Shown one piece after another: positions 26,051 to 34,528 of a stretch of 64,000 nt of DNA (position 1 is its first letter; every line of letters begins with the position of its first letter). A program made the position numbers and the translations under genes. The notes under the pieces are model-generated. The model did no database searches, was not told the origin of the DNA, and was given only the letters and a program-made list of their open reading frames with translations. This DNA comes from Solirubrobacterales bacterium (GTDB lineage Bacteria; Actinomycetota; Thermoleophilia; Solirubrobacterales; Solirubrobacteraceae): positions 123,251 through 187,250 of the forward strand of contig PLFX01000016.1 of the NCBI GenBank assembly GCA_003138355.1, read 5' to 3'.

Positions 26051-26640
26051 GCGCTGGCCGCCTGACGGTTGGCGCGAAGCGCCGCCGCGAGGATCTCCTC
26101 GGCGCTCTCGCCCTCGGCCGCGGCAAGCAGAGACTCGACTTCAAACGGCGCAAACCCGAGCTCGAGCAGGCCCTCGCGGGCGACCTGTCGTGGCGCGGGC
26201 TCGCCGGTGCGCCGCGCGACGATCGCCTCTCCCACGCTCTCGCCGACCTTCTCACGCAGCTCGACGATGATCCGCTCCGCGGTGCGCTTGCCGATCCCCG
26301 GCACTGTCTGGAAGCGCGCGACATCCCCCGCCGCAATCGCCGCGTAGAGCTCACTCGTGCTACCGCCGCCGAGCACCGCGATCGCGACCTTCGGTCCGAC
26401 CGACTGCACGCCGAGCAAGAGCAGGAAGAGCTCGCGCTCCTCCTCGCTCGCGAACCCGTAGAGCGCGAGCGCGTCGTCGCGCACCACGAGGTGCGTGTGC
26501 AGCGTCACCTCGCTGCCGACCGGCGGCACCGTCGCCAGCGTCGGTGCGGAGACCGCGAGCTTGTAGCCGACGCCGCCGCACAGCACCACGACGCAGTCGG
26601 CGCGGCGTGACGCCACCTCGCCGCGCAGCAGCGCGATCAT
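26047..26640 (-). CDS. ruvA: Holliday junction DNA-binding protein RuvA
   Basis: A 197-residue protein with an N-terminal OB domain ([29 protein letters not shown]), helix-hairpin-helix motifs ([15 protein letters not shown] and [20 protein letters not shown]) and a C-terminal three-helix domain ([17 protein letters not shown]) that contacts RuvB. It starts at the ATG at 26640, overlapping the ruvC stop by four bases. The 375-residue track ORF extends it through an unrelated upstream frame and should be ignored there. Confidence 0.95.
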   Translation of the reverse strand: MIALLRGEVASRRADCVVVLCGGVGYKLAVSAPTLATVPPVGSEVTLHTHLVVRDDALALYGFASEEERELFLLLLGVQSVGPKVAIAVLGGGSTSELYAAIAAGDVARFQTVPGIGKRTAERIIVELREKVGESVGEAIVARRTGEPAPRQVAREGLLELGFAPFEVESLLAAAEGESAEEILAAALRANRQAASA

Positions 26641-27128
26641 CGCGCGAGCGCCGCCGCCACCGGCGCGTGGTTGACGTGGCAGATCGCGACCGCCAGGGCG
26701 TCCGCTGCATGGTCGGTCGCGGGCAGCGCTGCCAGCGAGAGCAGGCTCTTCACCATCCAGCCGACCTGCTCCTTGCCGGCGCGCCCGCTGCCGCAGACGG
26801 CGGCTTTTATCTGCTGCGGCGTGTAGCTGTAGCAGTCGAGCCCGCGCTCCCCGGCGGCGAGCATCGCGACCCCGCGCGCCTGCCCCACGGCAAACGCGGT
26901 GCGGACATTCGCGCCGAAATAGAGGTCCTCGAGCGCGACTGCCTCCGGCGCGTGCTCCTCGACGAGCGCCGCGAGCTCGGCGTGCAGCTGCGCGAGGCGC
27001 TGCTCGGTGGCAACGCCCGCAGCGGTCTCGATCACACCGCCGTCGAGCGCGACGAGCCGCCCGCCACGGCGCGCGACGACGCCATAGCCGGTGTTTGCGA
27101 GGCCCGGATCGATTCCCAGCACGATCAT
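26637..27128 (-). CDS. ruvC: Crossover junction endonuclease RuvC
   Basis: A 163-residue RNase H-fold resolvase that cleaves Holliday junctions. The first catalytic Asp is in VLGIDPGLANTGYG, the Glu in ALEDLYFG, and the C-terminal acidic residues in TDHAADALAVAICH. It starts at the ATG at 27128. In many genomes yebC lies immediately upstream. Here an oppositely oriented HTH/nucleotidyltransferase pair separates them. Confidence 0.95.
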   Translation of the reverse strand: MIVLGIDPGLANTGYGVVARRGGRLVALDGGVIETAAGVATEQRLAQLHAELAALVEEHAPEAVALEDLYFGANVRTAFAVGQARGVAMLAAGERGLDCYSYTPQQIKAAVCGSGRAGKEQVGWMVKSLLSLAALPATDHAADALAVAICHVNHAPVAAALAR

Positions 27129-27224
27129 CTGTTCGATCCGTGATTCTGCGCGGCGGCCCGGACGCCTGCGCCACGGCGGTCTCGGCCAGCCATACCAGCG
27201 CGAGCAGCTGATATACTTTTCTGT

Positions 27225-27560
27225 ATCGGCTCTGGCGATCTCATTCGCGATAAGCGCCTCGGTCTTGGCCTGAGCCAGCGATCGCTGGCTCGTCGCGCCG
27301 GGACCACGCAGGCTGCCGTCAGCAGGATCGAGCGCGGCCTCACGTCCCCGACGTGGGAGACGATCTGCGCTTTGATGCTCGCCATGGGCTTCGAGCCCGA
27401 CCTCCAGGCAGTCCGCCTGACTGGCCGCTTCGATCCCCTCCATCTCGCCAGCCTGCGTGCCAGGCCCGCGGCCGAGCGACTGGCCCTCGCGCTGTCGGCC
27501 GACCGGCTCGCGGTGCGACTACGCGACCAGGCCCGCGTGGCGAATGGCGCAACCGGCTGA
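27225..27560 (+). CDS. XRE-type helix-turn-helix protein with no standard start codon
   Basis: The reading frame encodes a clear N-terminal XRE domain (GDLIRDKRLGLGLSQRSLAR, TTQAAVSRIERGLTSPTWE) followed by a helical tail including ARPAAERLALALS. The track starts it at TTG/ATG 27372, after the HTH. No ATG, GTG or TTG occurs in frame between the upstream stop at 27141 and that point. The best-placed codon is ATC at 27225, giving 111 residues. TATACT at 27212-27217 resembles a -10 element that would place the transcript start almost at this codon. It overlaps the nucleotidyltransferase gene by 17 bases. Such HTH/nucleotidyltransferase pairs resemble toxin-antitoxin modules. It could instead be a start-less pseudogene. 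Confidence 0.6.
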   Translation: MGSGDLIRDKRLGLGLSQRSLARRAGTTQAAVSRIERGLTSPTWETICALMLAMGFEPDLQAVRLTGRFDPLHLASLRARPAAERLALALSADRLAVRLRDQARVANGATG

Positions 27561-28029
27561 ATCCTTTGACGCACAGCGCATCCTCGGGGCGCTGGCGCGT
27601 CACGGCGTCGACTACGTCCTGATCGGTGGCCTCGCGGTCCAGACGCACGGGCACATGCGCACGACCGCCGACATCGACATCATGCCGGCACCTGCGCGCG
27701 CCAACCTGACGCTGCTGGCGGCGGCTTTGAGCGCTCTCGGAGCGCGCGTTCTCAACCCGGGTGCCGAGGATCCGGAGATCGATGTCACAACGCTCCCGCG
27801 GGCGGCGCGTTGGCAGTTCGCGACCCGCCATGGCGCGCTCGACGTGGTGCTCGAGGCCCCTGGCGCGCCGCCATACAGCGAGCTCCGCGGGCGCGCGCTC
27901 GAGGTCGAGCTCGACGAGCTCAGGATCCCGGTCGTCGGCCTCGACGACCTCATCGCGATGAAGCGCGCAAGCGGTCGCCCGGTCGACCTCGACGACCTCG
28001 CAGCGCTGACCGAGCCTCCCCCGCCCTAG
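27544..28029 (+). CDS. Nucleotidyltransferase-fold protein (possible toxin-antitoxin partner)
   Basis: A 161-residue protein with a minimal nucleotidyltransferase signature: YVLIGGLAVQTHG followed by TTADIDIM, giving the GG and D-x-D metal-binding motif. The C-terminal part (VVGLDDLIAMKRASGRPVDL DDL) matches the common tail of stand-alone AbiEii/MNT-like proteins. It likely adds nucleotides to a target protein or RNA, as in MNT/HEPN or AbiE modules. It overlaps the upstream HTH gene and converges on yebC five bases away. Confidence 0.75.
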   Translation: MAQPAESFDAQRILGALARHGVDYVLIGGLAVQTHGHMRTTADIDIMPAPARANLTLLAAALSALGARVLNPGAEDPEIDVTTLPRAARWQFATRHGALDVVLEAPGAPPYSELRGRALEVELDELRIPVVGLDDLIAMKRASGRPVDLDDLAALTEPPPP

Positions 28030-28034
28030 GGGTC

Positions 28035-28784
28035 CTACCCCGCGACGCGCTCCAGGACCTCGTCCGAGACGTCGAAGTTCGAGTGCACGGCGCCGACGTC
28101 GTCGTTGTCCTCGAGCGACTCGATCAGCCGGAACAGGCGCTTGGCGTCCTCCTCGCCGATTTCGATGCGCACGGTCGGGCGCTGCTCGAGCTCGGCGCGC
28201 TCGATCTCGATCCCCGCTTCCTCGAGTGCCGCGCGCACGGCGCCCAGGTCGCCCGGCTCGGCGATCACCTCGAGCAGCTCCTCGTCAGCCTCGATGTCGA
28301 GCGCGCCCGCCTCCACCGCCGGCAGCAGATCCTCCTCGCCATAGCGCGCACCATCGACGACGACGACGCCCCGCTTCTCGAACAGGTAGCCGACGCTCCC
28401 GGGCTCGCCGAGGCTCGCGCCGGCTCGCGAGAGCAGGTGGCGCACATCGGCGCCCGTTCGGTTGCGGTTGTCGGTGTAGGCCTCGATCAGCAGCGCGACG
28501 CCCCCCGGCCCGTAGGCCTCGTAGAGCACCGTCTCGATCGCCTCTGCGTCGGCGCCCGCGCCCGCGCCCTTCGCGATCGCGCGCTCGATGTTGTCCTTGG
28601 GCATCGACGCGTCCTTCGCCTTCTGGACGGCGTTCGCCAGCGCCGCGTTCGCGTCGACGTCGCCGCCGCCCTCGCGCGCCGCGACCGTGATCGCCCGCGC
28701 GAGCTTCGTGAACTGCTGTCCGCGCCGCGCGTCGACGATCGCCTTCTTGTGCTTGATGCCAGCCCATTTGCTGTGTCCCGACAT
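28035..28784 (-). CDS. YebC/PmpR family protein
   Basis: A 249-residue protein with the family's invariant N-terminus (MSGHSKWAGIKHKKAIVDARRG), IARAITVAAREGG-like second block and LYEAYGPGGVALLIEAYTDN. Members have been described as transcription regulators and more recently as ribosome-associated factors easing stalls at difficult motifs. The ATG at 28784 is chosen because it begins the conserved block; the longer track ORF is spurious upstream. It would normally head the ruvCAB block. Confidence 0.93.
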   Translation of the reverse strand: MSGHSKWAGIKHKKAIVDARRGQQFTKLARAITVAAREGGGDVDANAALANAVQKAKDASMPKDNIERAIAKGAGAGADAEAIETVLYEAYGPGGVALLIEAYTDNRNRTGADVRHLLSRAGASLGEPGSVGYLFEKRGVVVVDGARYGEEDLLPAVEAGALDIEADEELLEVIAEPGDLGAVRAALEEAGIEIERAELEQRPTVRIEIGEEDAKRLFRLIESLEDNDDVGAVHSNFDVSDEVLERVAG

Positions 28785-28947
28785 GCGTCCGATTCTAGGG
28801 ATCAGGGGTTGGGGTGGCGCGATGCGGCGCGACCGACGCTCTTCCGGCAGCAGCCGAGGTCGGCGCGTGGAGGCTCGGCGCGTGATCGAGGTGCGCTCAC
28901 GGGGTAGACGCCGCCCGATGGTGCCACCCCATACGATCCCGACGGGC

Positions 28948-30315
28948 ATGTATCTCGACCGCTCGATCTTCAAGGCCTACGACATCCGCGGGATCTATGG
29001 CGAGCAGATCGATGGCGATCTCGCCGAGGAGATCGCGCGCGCTTTCGCGCGCGTGCTCGCCGAGCAGGCGGGGAAGCAGCCTCGCGACCTCGGCATAGCG
29101 CTCGCCCACGACATGCGCCTGAGCTCACCCGAGCTGACCGAGCGCTACAAGACCGGTCTGATGGCCGAAGGCGTGCACGTGATGGACGCGGGCGAGGCCG
29201 CGACCGAGGTCCTCTACTGGCTTGTCGGAGCGCGCGGCCTGGACGGCGGGCTTGTCTGCACCGCTTCGCACAACCCGGCGAAGTACACGGGCGCGAAGCT
29301 CGTCGGTCGCGGTGCGCTGCCGCTGTCGGGCGATGCGGGCATCGACGACGTGCGTCGCAAGGTCGAGGCGGGCCTCGGGCGGGCGCCGGGCGGCGGTAGC
29401 CAGGAGCGGGCCGAGTGGCGCCGCGGCTTCGATGAGGCGGTCATCCGCTTCGTCGACCCGGACGCGATCAAGGGCCTGCGCGTCGTCCTCGACGGCGGCA
29501 ACGGGATGGCCGGCCCGATGGTCGGCCCGATCCTCGAACGACTGGGCCTCGATCTGGTCGAGACCTATTGGAAGCCCGACGGGAAATTCCCCGACCACGA
29601 GCCGAATCCGCTGCTCGAGGAGAACCGCGCCTTCATCATCGACAAGGTCAAGGCGGAGGGCGCGGACATCGGCATCGCCTTCGACGGGGACGCCGATCGC
29701 TGCTTCTTCATCGACGAGCAGGGCGAGTTCATCGACGGTGACTTCATGACCGCGCTGCTCGCGCGCACCCTGCTGCGCTCGAGCCCAGGCGCGACGATCC
29801 TCTACGACGTGCGCGCCTCGCGGGCGGTCGCCGACACCGTTGCCGCCGAAGGCGGCACCTCCTATCCGAACCGCGTCGGCCACGCGTTCTTCAAGCGCCG
29901 GATGCGCGAGGAGGGCTCGCTGTTCGGCGGCGAGGTCTCCGGGCACTACTACTTCCGTGACTTCTACTGCGCCGACTCGGGCACGATCCCCGCGCTGTTG
30001 ATGCTCGAGATTGCCGCGCGCGCGGGCCGTCCGGTCTCAGAGCTGGTCCGCGCGTTCCGCGACAAGTACTTCATCTCGGGCGAGATCAACAGCGAAGTCA
30101 ACGATGCGCCGGCGAAGATCAGCGAGATCGCCCGGCGCTATTCGGATGCCGAGCAATCGACGCTCGACGGCATCTCGATCGACTATCCCGACTGGCACTT
30201 CAACGTGCGCTCCTCGAACACCGAGCCGCTGCTGCGACTGTGCCTCGAGTCGCTCGTCTCGCGCGAAGACATGGAGCTCCGTCGCGACGAAGTGCTGTCG
30301 CTGATCCGCGCCTGA
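28948..30315 (+). CDS. Phosphomannomutase/phosphoglucomutase
   Basis: A 455-residue alpha-D-phosphohexomutase that interconverts mannose- or glucose-6-phosphate and the 1-phosphate for sugar-nucleotide synthesis. The phosphoserine loop is TASHNPAKYTG, the metal loop is FDGDADRC, the sugar-binding loop is GEVSGHYYF and the phosphate-binding loop is RSSNTEPLLRL. GEVSGH is typical of the PMM/PGM branch. I chose the ATG at 28948 (MYLDRSIFKAYDIRG); an ATG 30 bases upstream is an alternative. It is divergent from yebC. Confidence 0.92.
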   Translation: MYLDRSIFKAYDIRGIYGEQIDGDLAEEIARAFARVLAEQAGKQPRDLGIALAHDMRLSSPELTERYKTGLMAEGVHVMDAGEAATEVLYWLVGARGLDGGLVCTASHNPAKYTGAKLVGRGALPLSGDAGIDDVRRKVEAGLGRAPGGGSQERAEWRRGFDEAVIRFVDPDAIKGLRVVLDGGNGMAGPMVGPILERLGLDLVETYWKPDGKFPDHEPNPLLEENRAFIIDKVKAEGADIGIAFDGDADRCFFIDEQGEFIDGDFMTALLARTLLRSSPGATILYDVRASRAVADTVAAEGGTSYPNRVGHAFFKRRMREEGSLFGGEVSGHYYFRDFYCADSGTIPALLMLEIAARAGRPVSELVRAFRDKYFISGEINSEVNDAPAKISEIARRYSDAEQSTLDGISIDYPDWHFNVRSSNTEPLLRLCLESLVSREDMELRRDEVLSLIRA

Positions 30316-30340
30316 CTCGGTTCTCAGTCGTACGGCCGCT

Positions 30341-31399
30341 CTACGGCTCGTGCGGGCGCAGCATGAACGTTGCGAGCAGCTTGCGATCGGGAAGCAGCCC
30401 GAGCAGGTGCTCGTTCCCGCGGGCGGCACAGCTGTCGAGCCAGGCGGCGTCCGTGTCGGCGTCGAAATGCTCCATCGCGGCGAGGAAGATCTGAACGCCG
30501 GGGCCAAACCGCGCCCACGCCTCGTCGTAGGCCGTACGGTAGGCGAACGTCCCCGTGCCACAACGTACGCAGCACAGCATCGCGATCGTTTGGCCGTCGC
30601 CCTCCAGGGAGCTGAACCACATGCGGCCCTCGTCGAGGTAGTGGGCGCACACGGCCGCGAAGAAGCTCGCCCCCGCCTCGCTGCGCTGGAAGGCAAGGCC
30701 ACCTGGCTCGTTGCCTTTCCAGCCGGAAGCCTCGAGCGCCAGGAAGTCGGCAACGGCGTCCCGATCGGTCCTCACGCGCACGCTGGAACGCCCGCCGGCA
30801 GCCAGCTCGAGATGGTTGCGGTGCTGGCGAATCGTGCGGCGCCGGTGCTTCCCGATATTCGCGAGCCAGTAGGCCTCCTCGCCCACACGCCGGCGCAGAA
30901 AGGCTCGCTCCCAGCTATCGAACGCGACCAGCCGCACACCCTGCTCCGCTGCCGCTTCGTGCAGCAGGCGGCTGACCGGGCCGGCACAGCCCACCCACTC
31001 CATATCGACGAGCTCCGAACCGCGTCGGAGCGCTTCACGCACGAGCTCACCGACGGCGCACGCAATGGCCTCGCCGCCGCCTTGCTCGGTGACGAGCGGG
31101 GTCCCTAGAGCGAGCGCGTCAGGCGCGATCATCGTCGTCAGCGATGAGCGCCTCGCGCCCTCAGCAGAAGCTTCCTCGTCGATCCCAACCGTCCCGAGCG
31201 GAAGGCAGCACTCGACTGTTCCGTTGCGTTCGACGAGGACGAGCACCGGCGCGTCTGCCTCCCCGAGGTATTCGACCGCGGGCAGCAGCCACGCCGGCTC
31301 GAAGAACGGGTTTGGCTCAAGCGATCGCGCGGCGCACTCGGACCATGCAGCGATGTCGCTGCTCGTCAGCTTGTCGAACGCCACAGTTCGCGATCGCAC
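30341..31399 (-). CDS. GNAT-fold acyltransferase, CelD/BcsL-like
   Basis: A 352-residue protein of the GNAT type often called CelD/BcsL, linked to exopolysaccharide or peptidoglycan modification. The N-terminal half has WLLPAVEYLGEADAPVLVLV. The C-terminal GNAT half shows RRRTIRQHRNHLE-type basic helix, ALEASGWKGNE and FAYRTAYDEAWARFGPGVQIF. It probably transfers an acyl group to a cell-surface polymer precursor. GTG is the start. It has no clear partner besides the phosphomannomutase it converges on. Confidence 0.75.
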   Translation of the reverse strand: MRSRTVAFDKLTSSDIAAWSECAARSLEPNPFFEPAWLLPAVEYLGEADAPVLVLVERNGTVECCLPLGTVGIDEEASAEGARRSSLTTMIAPDALALGTPLVTEQGGGEAIACAVGELVREALRRGSELVDMEWVGCAGPVSRLLHEAAAEQGVRLVAFDSWERAFLRRRVGEEAYWLANIGKHRRRTIRQHRNHLELAAGGRSSVRVRTDRDAVADFLALEASGWKGNEPGGLAFQRSEAGASFFAAVCAHYLDEGRMWFSSLEGDGQTIAMLCCVRCGTGTFAYRTAYDEAWARFGPGVQIFLAAMEHFDADTDAAWLDSCAARGNEHLLGLLPDRKLLATFMLRPHEP

Positions 31400-31468
31400 C
31401 AGCGAGCCAGCATATGGTCCGCGATCGCAAGGCGAGTCCTCATCGCAGCTCGGCCGCGCCCGTCGGCG

Positions 31469-32899
31469 TCACCGTGAGGATCGGCTTCCCGCGGGCGCCA
31501 TCGCGCTCCGGTGCGCGCGCGTGTCCGGCGTGAGCTCCGCGGGGCGCAGCAGCACCCATACGTGACCCCCACCCCCCGCGCGGTTGCCGGCGCCGGCGCT
31601 ACCGCCGTGCGCCTCGGCGATGGCCCGCACGATCGAGAGGCCGAGGCCGGTCGCCTCGCCGGTGCGCGAGGCCTCGGCGCGCGTGAAGGGCTCGAAAGCA
31701 TGCGGGAGGAACTCCTCTGGGAAGCCCGGCCCTTCGTCGAACACATGGAGCTCAACCGCGCCGTCGCGCTCGCGTAGCTCGAGCTCGATCGTGCCGGAGC
31801 CGTGGCGCAGAGCGTTCGTGAGCAGATTGTCGAGCGCCTGCTCGAGGCGGTCAGGGTCGAGCGCCACGACAAGCGAATCGGTCATGTCGGTGCGGATCGT
31901 GCGCCCTTCGGTTCGCGCGATCCGGTCGAAGCGCTCCGCGCTCGCGCGCAGCATCACCGCGACGTCGACCACCTGCGGACGGACCGGCAGCTGGCCCTCG
32001 CCGGCCCGCGCGATGACGAGCAGGTCGGAGGCGAGGCGGGTCATCCGGTCGACCTCCTCGACGGCTGAGCGCAGCGCGTCGGCCATCTCCTCGCGGCTGC
32101 GCTCGGGGTCGAGCGCGAGCTCGAGCTCGAGCTTGAGGACCGTGAGCGGCGTGCGCAGCTCGTGGCTCGCGTGCGAGACGAGCGCGCGCTCGCGCGAGAC
32201 CGCGTCGCTGACGCGCCCGAGCATCGCGTTCAGCGTCTCTCCGAGGCGAGTCAGGACATCGCTCGACGCCGGCACCGGCAGGCGGGCGTCGCGCTCCCCG
32301 CCCGAGATCTCGGCGGCGCGCCGGCGCATGCGCTCGACCGGAGCGAGCGCGTTGGCGGCGACCAGGTAGGCGGCGCCCGAGCTCAACAGCAGCATCAGTG
32401 GGCCGCCGAAGAAGAGCAGGTCCCCGAGCACGTTGAGCGCGTGGTCGCGCTGCGCGAGCGAAACGCCGACGACGAGGACCTCGCCGCGGGCGTCGCGAAG
32501 CGGCCTCGCCAACAATCGCGAGTTGCCGCGGTCGCTGATCAGCGTCGAGCCGTGCAGCGCCGTGATCGCGCGCGCGTCCAGCAGCGGCGTGTGGCGCAGG
32601 CCGGCGGTCGCGTCGAGCACCTTGCCGTGCAGGCTCAGGATCTCCGCGAACGCGCCTGAGCTTTCCGCGAGCGGCGGTCGCGCCGCGAGCGTCGGCTTCG
32701 CGGGGCGCTCGAGCGCCCCGAGCTCGGCCGCGCGGGCGTCGAGCGAGCGATTGATCCCGTCATCGAGGCCGACCTCGAACGAGAAGTAGAGCGCGAGCGC
32801 GAGCCCGCCGAGCAGCACAGCCGAGACGCCCGCGAAGGCGAGCGTCAGCTTGAGGCGGATCGATCGGCGCGCGAACCAGGCTTCGAAGCGCGCGATCAC
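31469..32899 (-). CDS. Membrane sensor histidine kinase
   Basis: A 476-residue two-component kinase with two membrane segments (LTLAFAGVSAVLLGGLALALY near 20 and LLFFGGPLMLLLSSGAAYLVA near 160), an extracytoplasmic sensor between them, HAMP, HisKA with SHASHELRTPLTVLK, HATPase with NLLTNALRHG, DEGPGFP and GLGLSIVRAIAEAHGG. It is translationally coupled (GTGA overlap) to the OmpR-type regulator upstream and should phosphorylate it. The signal is not deducible. Confidence 0.93.
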   Translation of the reverse strand: MIARFEAWFARRSIRLKLTLAFAGVSAVLLGGLALALYFSFEVGLDDGINRSLDARAAELGALERPAKPTLAARPPLAESSGAFAEILSLHGKVLDATAGLRHTPLLDARAITALHGSTLISDRGNSRLLARPLRDARGEVLVVGVSLAQRDHALNVLGDLLFFGGPLMLLLSSGAAYLVAANALAPVERMRRRAAEISGGERDARLPVPASSDVLTRLGETLNAMLGRVSDAVSRERALVSHASHELRTPLTVLKLELELALDPERSREEMADALRSAVEEVDRMTRLASDLLVIARAGEGQLPVRPQVVDVAVMLRASAERFDRIARTEGRTIRTDMTDSLVVALDPDRLEQALDNLLTNALRHGSGTIELELRERDGAVELHVFDEGPGFPEEFLPHAFEPFTRAEASRTGEATGLGLSIVRAIAEAHGGSAGAGNRAGGGGHVWVLLRPAELTPDTRAHRSAMAPAGSRSSR

Positions 32900-33582
32900 G
32901 CGATCACCTGCTCCTCCTGGCGCAGCCGGTAGCCCGCACCGCGCACGGTCTCGAGCGAGTTGCGCCCGAACGGCCGGTCGACCTTGTCGCGCAGGTAACC
33001 GACGTAGACCTCGATCACATTCGAGCGGTTCTCATAGCTTTCGTCCCAGGCGTGCTCGAGCAGGTCGAAGCGACTCAAGACCTCCCCCGGGCGGCGCATG
33101 AATGCCTCGAACAGCGCGAACTCGCGCGCGGTCAGCGCGAGCTCCACCTCGCCGCGCCACGCTCGCCGCGCGGCGGGATCGAGGCGCAGGTCGTCGACGC
33201 TCAGGATAGCCGAGCGCGGCCCGACCGGACGCCGCGTTAGGGCGCGGATCCGCGCGAGCAGCTCCTCGAAGCTGAACGGCTTCGTCAGGTAGTCGTCGGC
33301 GCCCGCGTCGAGCCCGCGCACGCGGTCGTCGACCTCGCCGAGCGCGGTCAGCATCAGCGTCGGCGACCACACGTCGCGCTCGCGCAGCATCCGGCACAGC
33401 TCGATCCCATCGCGGCCGGGGAGCATCACGTCGAGCAGGATCACGTCGTAGTCGGTGCTCGTCGCGCGGGTCAGCGCACCATCGCCATCGCGCGCCACGT
33501 CGACGGCCATCCCGGCGCGGCGAAGCCCGCGGCGCAGCAGGCTCGCAAGCTTCTCCTCATCCTCGACGACAAGCACCCGCAT
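32896..33582 (-). CDS. OmpR/PhoB-family response regulator
   Basis: A 228-residue regulator with a receiver domain (VEDEEKLASLLRRGL, phosphoacceptor Asp in DVILLDVMLPGRDG, TKPFSFEELLAR) and a C-terminal winged helix (LTAREFALFEAFMRRPGEVL, RSNVIEVYVGYLRDKVDRPF). It works with the coupled histidine kinase downstream. The ATG at 33582 is clear. Target genes are unknown; autoregulation is common in the family. Confidence 0.95.
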   Translation of the reverse strand: MRVLVVEDEEKLASLLRRGLRRAGMAVDVARDGDGALTRATSTDYDVILLDVMLPGRDGIELCRMLRERDVWSPTLMLTALGEVDDRVRGLDAGADDYLTKPFSFEELLARIRALTRRPVGPRSAILSVDDLRLDPAARRAWRGEVELALTAREFALFEAFMRRPGEVLSRFDLLEHAWDESYENRSNVIEVYVGYLRDKVDRPFGRNSLETVRGAGYRLRQEEQVIA

Positions 33583-33681
33583 GTTGGGATTGTCGCGGCT
33601 CGCCTGCCGCGACGACGGCTCCCCTACGGAGAGGACCAGCTGAACTGGTTGCTCCAGGGAATCTGGTCGTTAGTAACTGGG

Positions 33682-34020
33682 CTACGGCAGGGTCTCGATC
33701 ATCCGCAGGAGCTCCTCCCGCCGGTAACCGTGCCGGCGCGCGACGTCGATCAACTCGCGCGCCGCGGTCAGTACGGCCGTCCGCTCGGGTGTACCGGCCA
33801 CGCTCACGCCGCGCCCACGGCGGAACTCGAGCAAACCCTCGTCGCGCAACAACCGCAGCGCGCGCAAGACGGTGTTCGCGTTGACGCCGAGCTCGGCGGC
33901 GAGATCCTTCGCCGGCGGCAGCCGCTCGCCCGGGCGCGCCTCGCCGTCGAGGATTGCCCGGCGTATCTCCGCCGCCACCTGCTCGAACACAGCCGTCGAT
34001 TCGGAACGATCAACCCGCAT
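33682..34020 (-). CDS. GntR-family (YtrA-type) transcription repressor
   Basis: A 112-residue short GntR regulator: winged HTH (VFEQVAAEIRRAILDGEARP, GERLPPAKDLAAELGVNANTVLRALR, LLEFRRGRGVSV) with only a short two-helix tail, as in the YtrA subfamily. YtrA regulators usually control adjacent ABC transporters, but none is adjacent here. A near-perfect 23-bp palindrome 24 bases upstream of the ATG is a likely autoregulatory operator. Confidence 0.9.
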   Translation of the reverse strand: MRVDRSESTAVFEQVAAEIRRAILDGEARPGERLPPAKDLAAELGVNANTVLRALRLLRDEGLLEFRRGRGVSVAGTPERTAVLTAARELIDVARRHGYRREELLRMIETLP

Positions 34021-34043
34021 GCGCCACCATCCGACCGGCAGAA

Positions 34044-34066
34044 TAGCGCTAGGTAATCTAGCACTA
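34044..34066. promoter_or_regulatory. Palindromic operator upstream of the GntR gene
   Basis: TAGCGCTAG, five central bases and CTAGCACTA form a 23-bp inverted repeat with 19 symmetric positions. It lies between the GntR start (34020) and the upstream receiver gene end. It is the only AT-richer, symmetric stretch in this 71-bp gap and is a natural GntR dimer site. Confidence 0.65.
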
Positions 34067-34091
34067 TCCTCGCCGCCGCAGGCGCGGCCCG

Positions 34092-34472
34092 CTACAGGTT
34101 GTAGCGCGTGTCCTTGTGCGCGACGATCGCCCGGTTGAGCGTCTCACGCGGGTCAGTGCCCTTGCGGACGTAGGCGATCGCGCCGCCGATCATCAGCTCG
34201 CGCACGATCGAGTCCTCGTCATCGCTCGAGATCACAACGATCGCTGTTTTCGGCGAGGCGGCGAGGATGCCCGGGACGGCGACGCGGCCACCGCCCTCCG
34301 GCATGTTCAGGTCGACGAGCGCCGCATCGGGACGATGCTTGCGGGCGAGTGCGATCGCTTCGACGGCATCGGTGGCCTCGGCGACGATCTCGAACTCCCG
34401 CCCGAGCGTCGCCGCCAGCACCGCCCGAACCGCTTGATCATCGTCAGCGATCAGAACTCGCGGCCTCCCCAT
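34092..34472 (-). CDS. Stand-alone receiver-domain response regulator
   Basis: A 126-residue single-domain receiver. Acidic pocket DDDQ, phosphoacceptor Asp in ALVDLNMPEGGG, Ser in VVISSDDE, and Lys in YVRKGTDP. No DNA-binding domain follows, so it must act by protein contact or as a phosphorelay step. It could serve one of the hybrid kinases in this window, but no adjacency proves that. I chose ATG 34472 (MGRPRVLIADDD). Confidence 0.82.
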   Translation of the reverse strand: MGRPRVLIADDDQAVRAVLAATLGREFEIVAEATDAVEAIALARKHRPDAALVDLNMPEGGGRVAVPGILAASPKTAIVVISSDDEDSIVRELMIGGAIAYVRKGTDPRETLNRAIVAHKDTRYNL

Positions 34473-34528
34473 GCTCACTAACGATAGCCCTGGCCGCGGG
34501 TTCGGACGGATCCGGCCTCGTGCTGGCA

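Noticed and set aside
26047-27174. 375-residue fused frame including RuvA
   Set aside because: The N-terminal 178 residues are an out-of-frame reading of ruvC; RuvA starts at 26640.
34092-34472. Assigning the stand-alone receiver as the partner of the membrane kinase at 31.5 kb
   Set aside because: That kinase already has a coupled OmpR-type regulator and the receiver is separated by a GntR gene.
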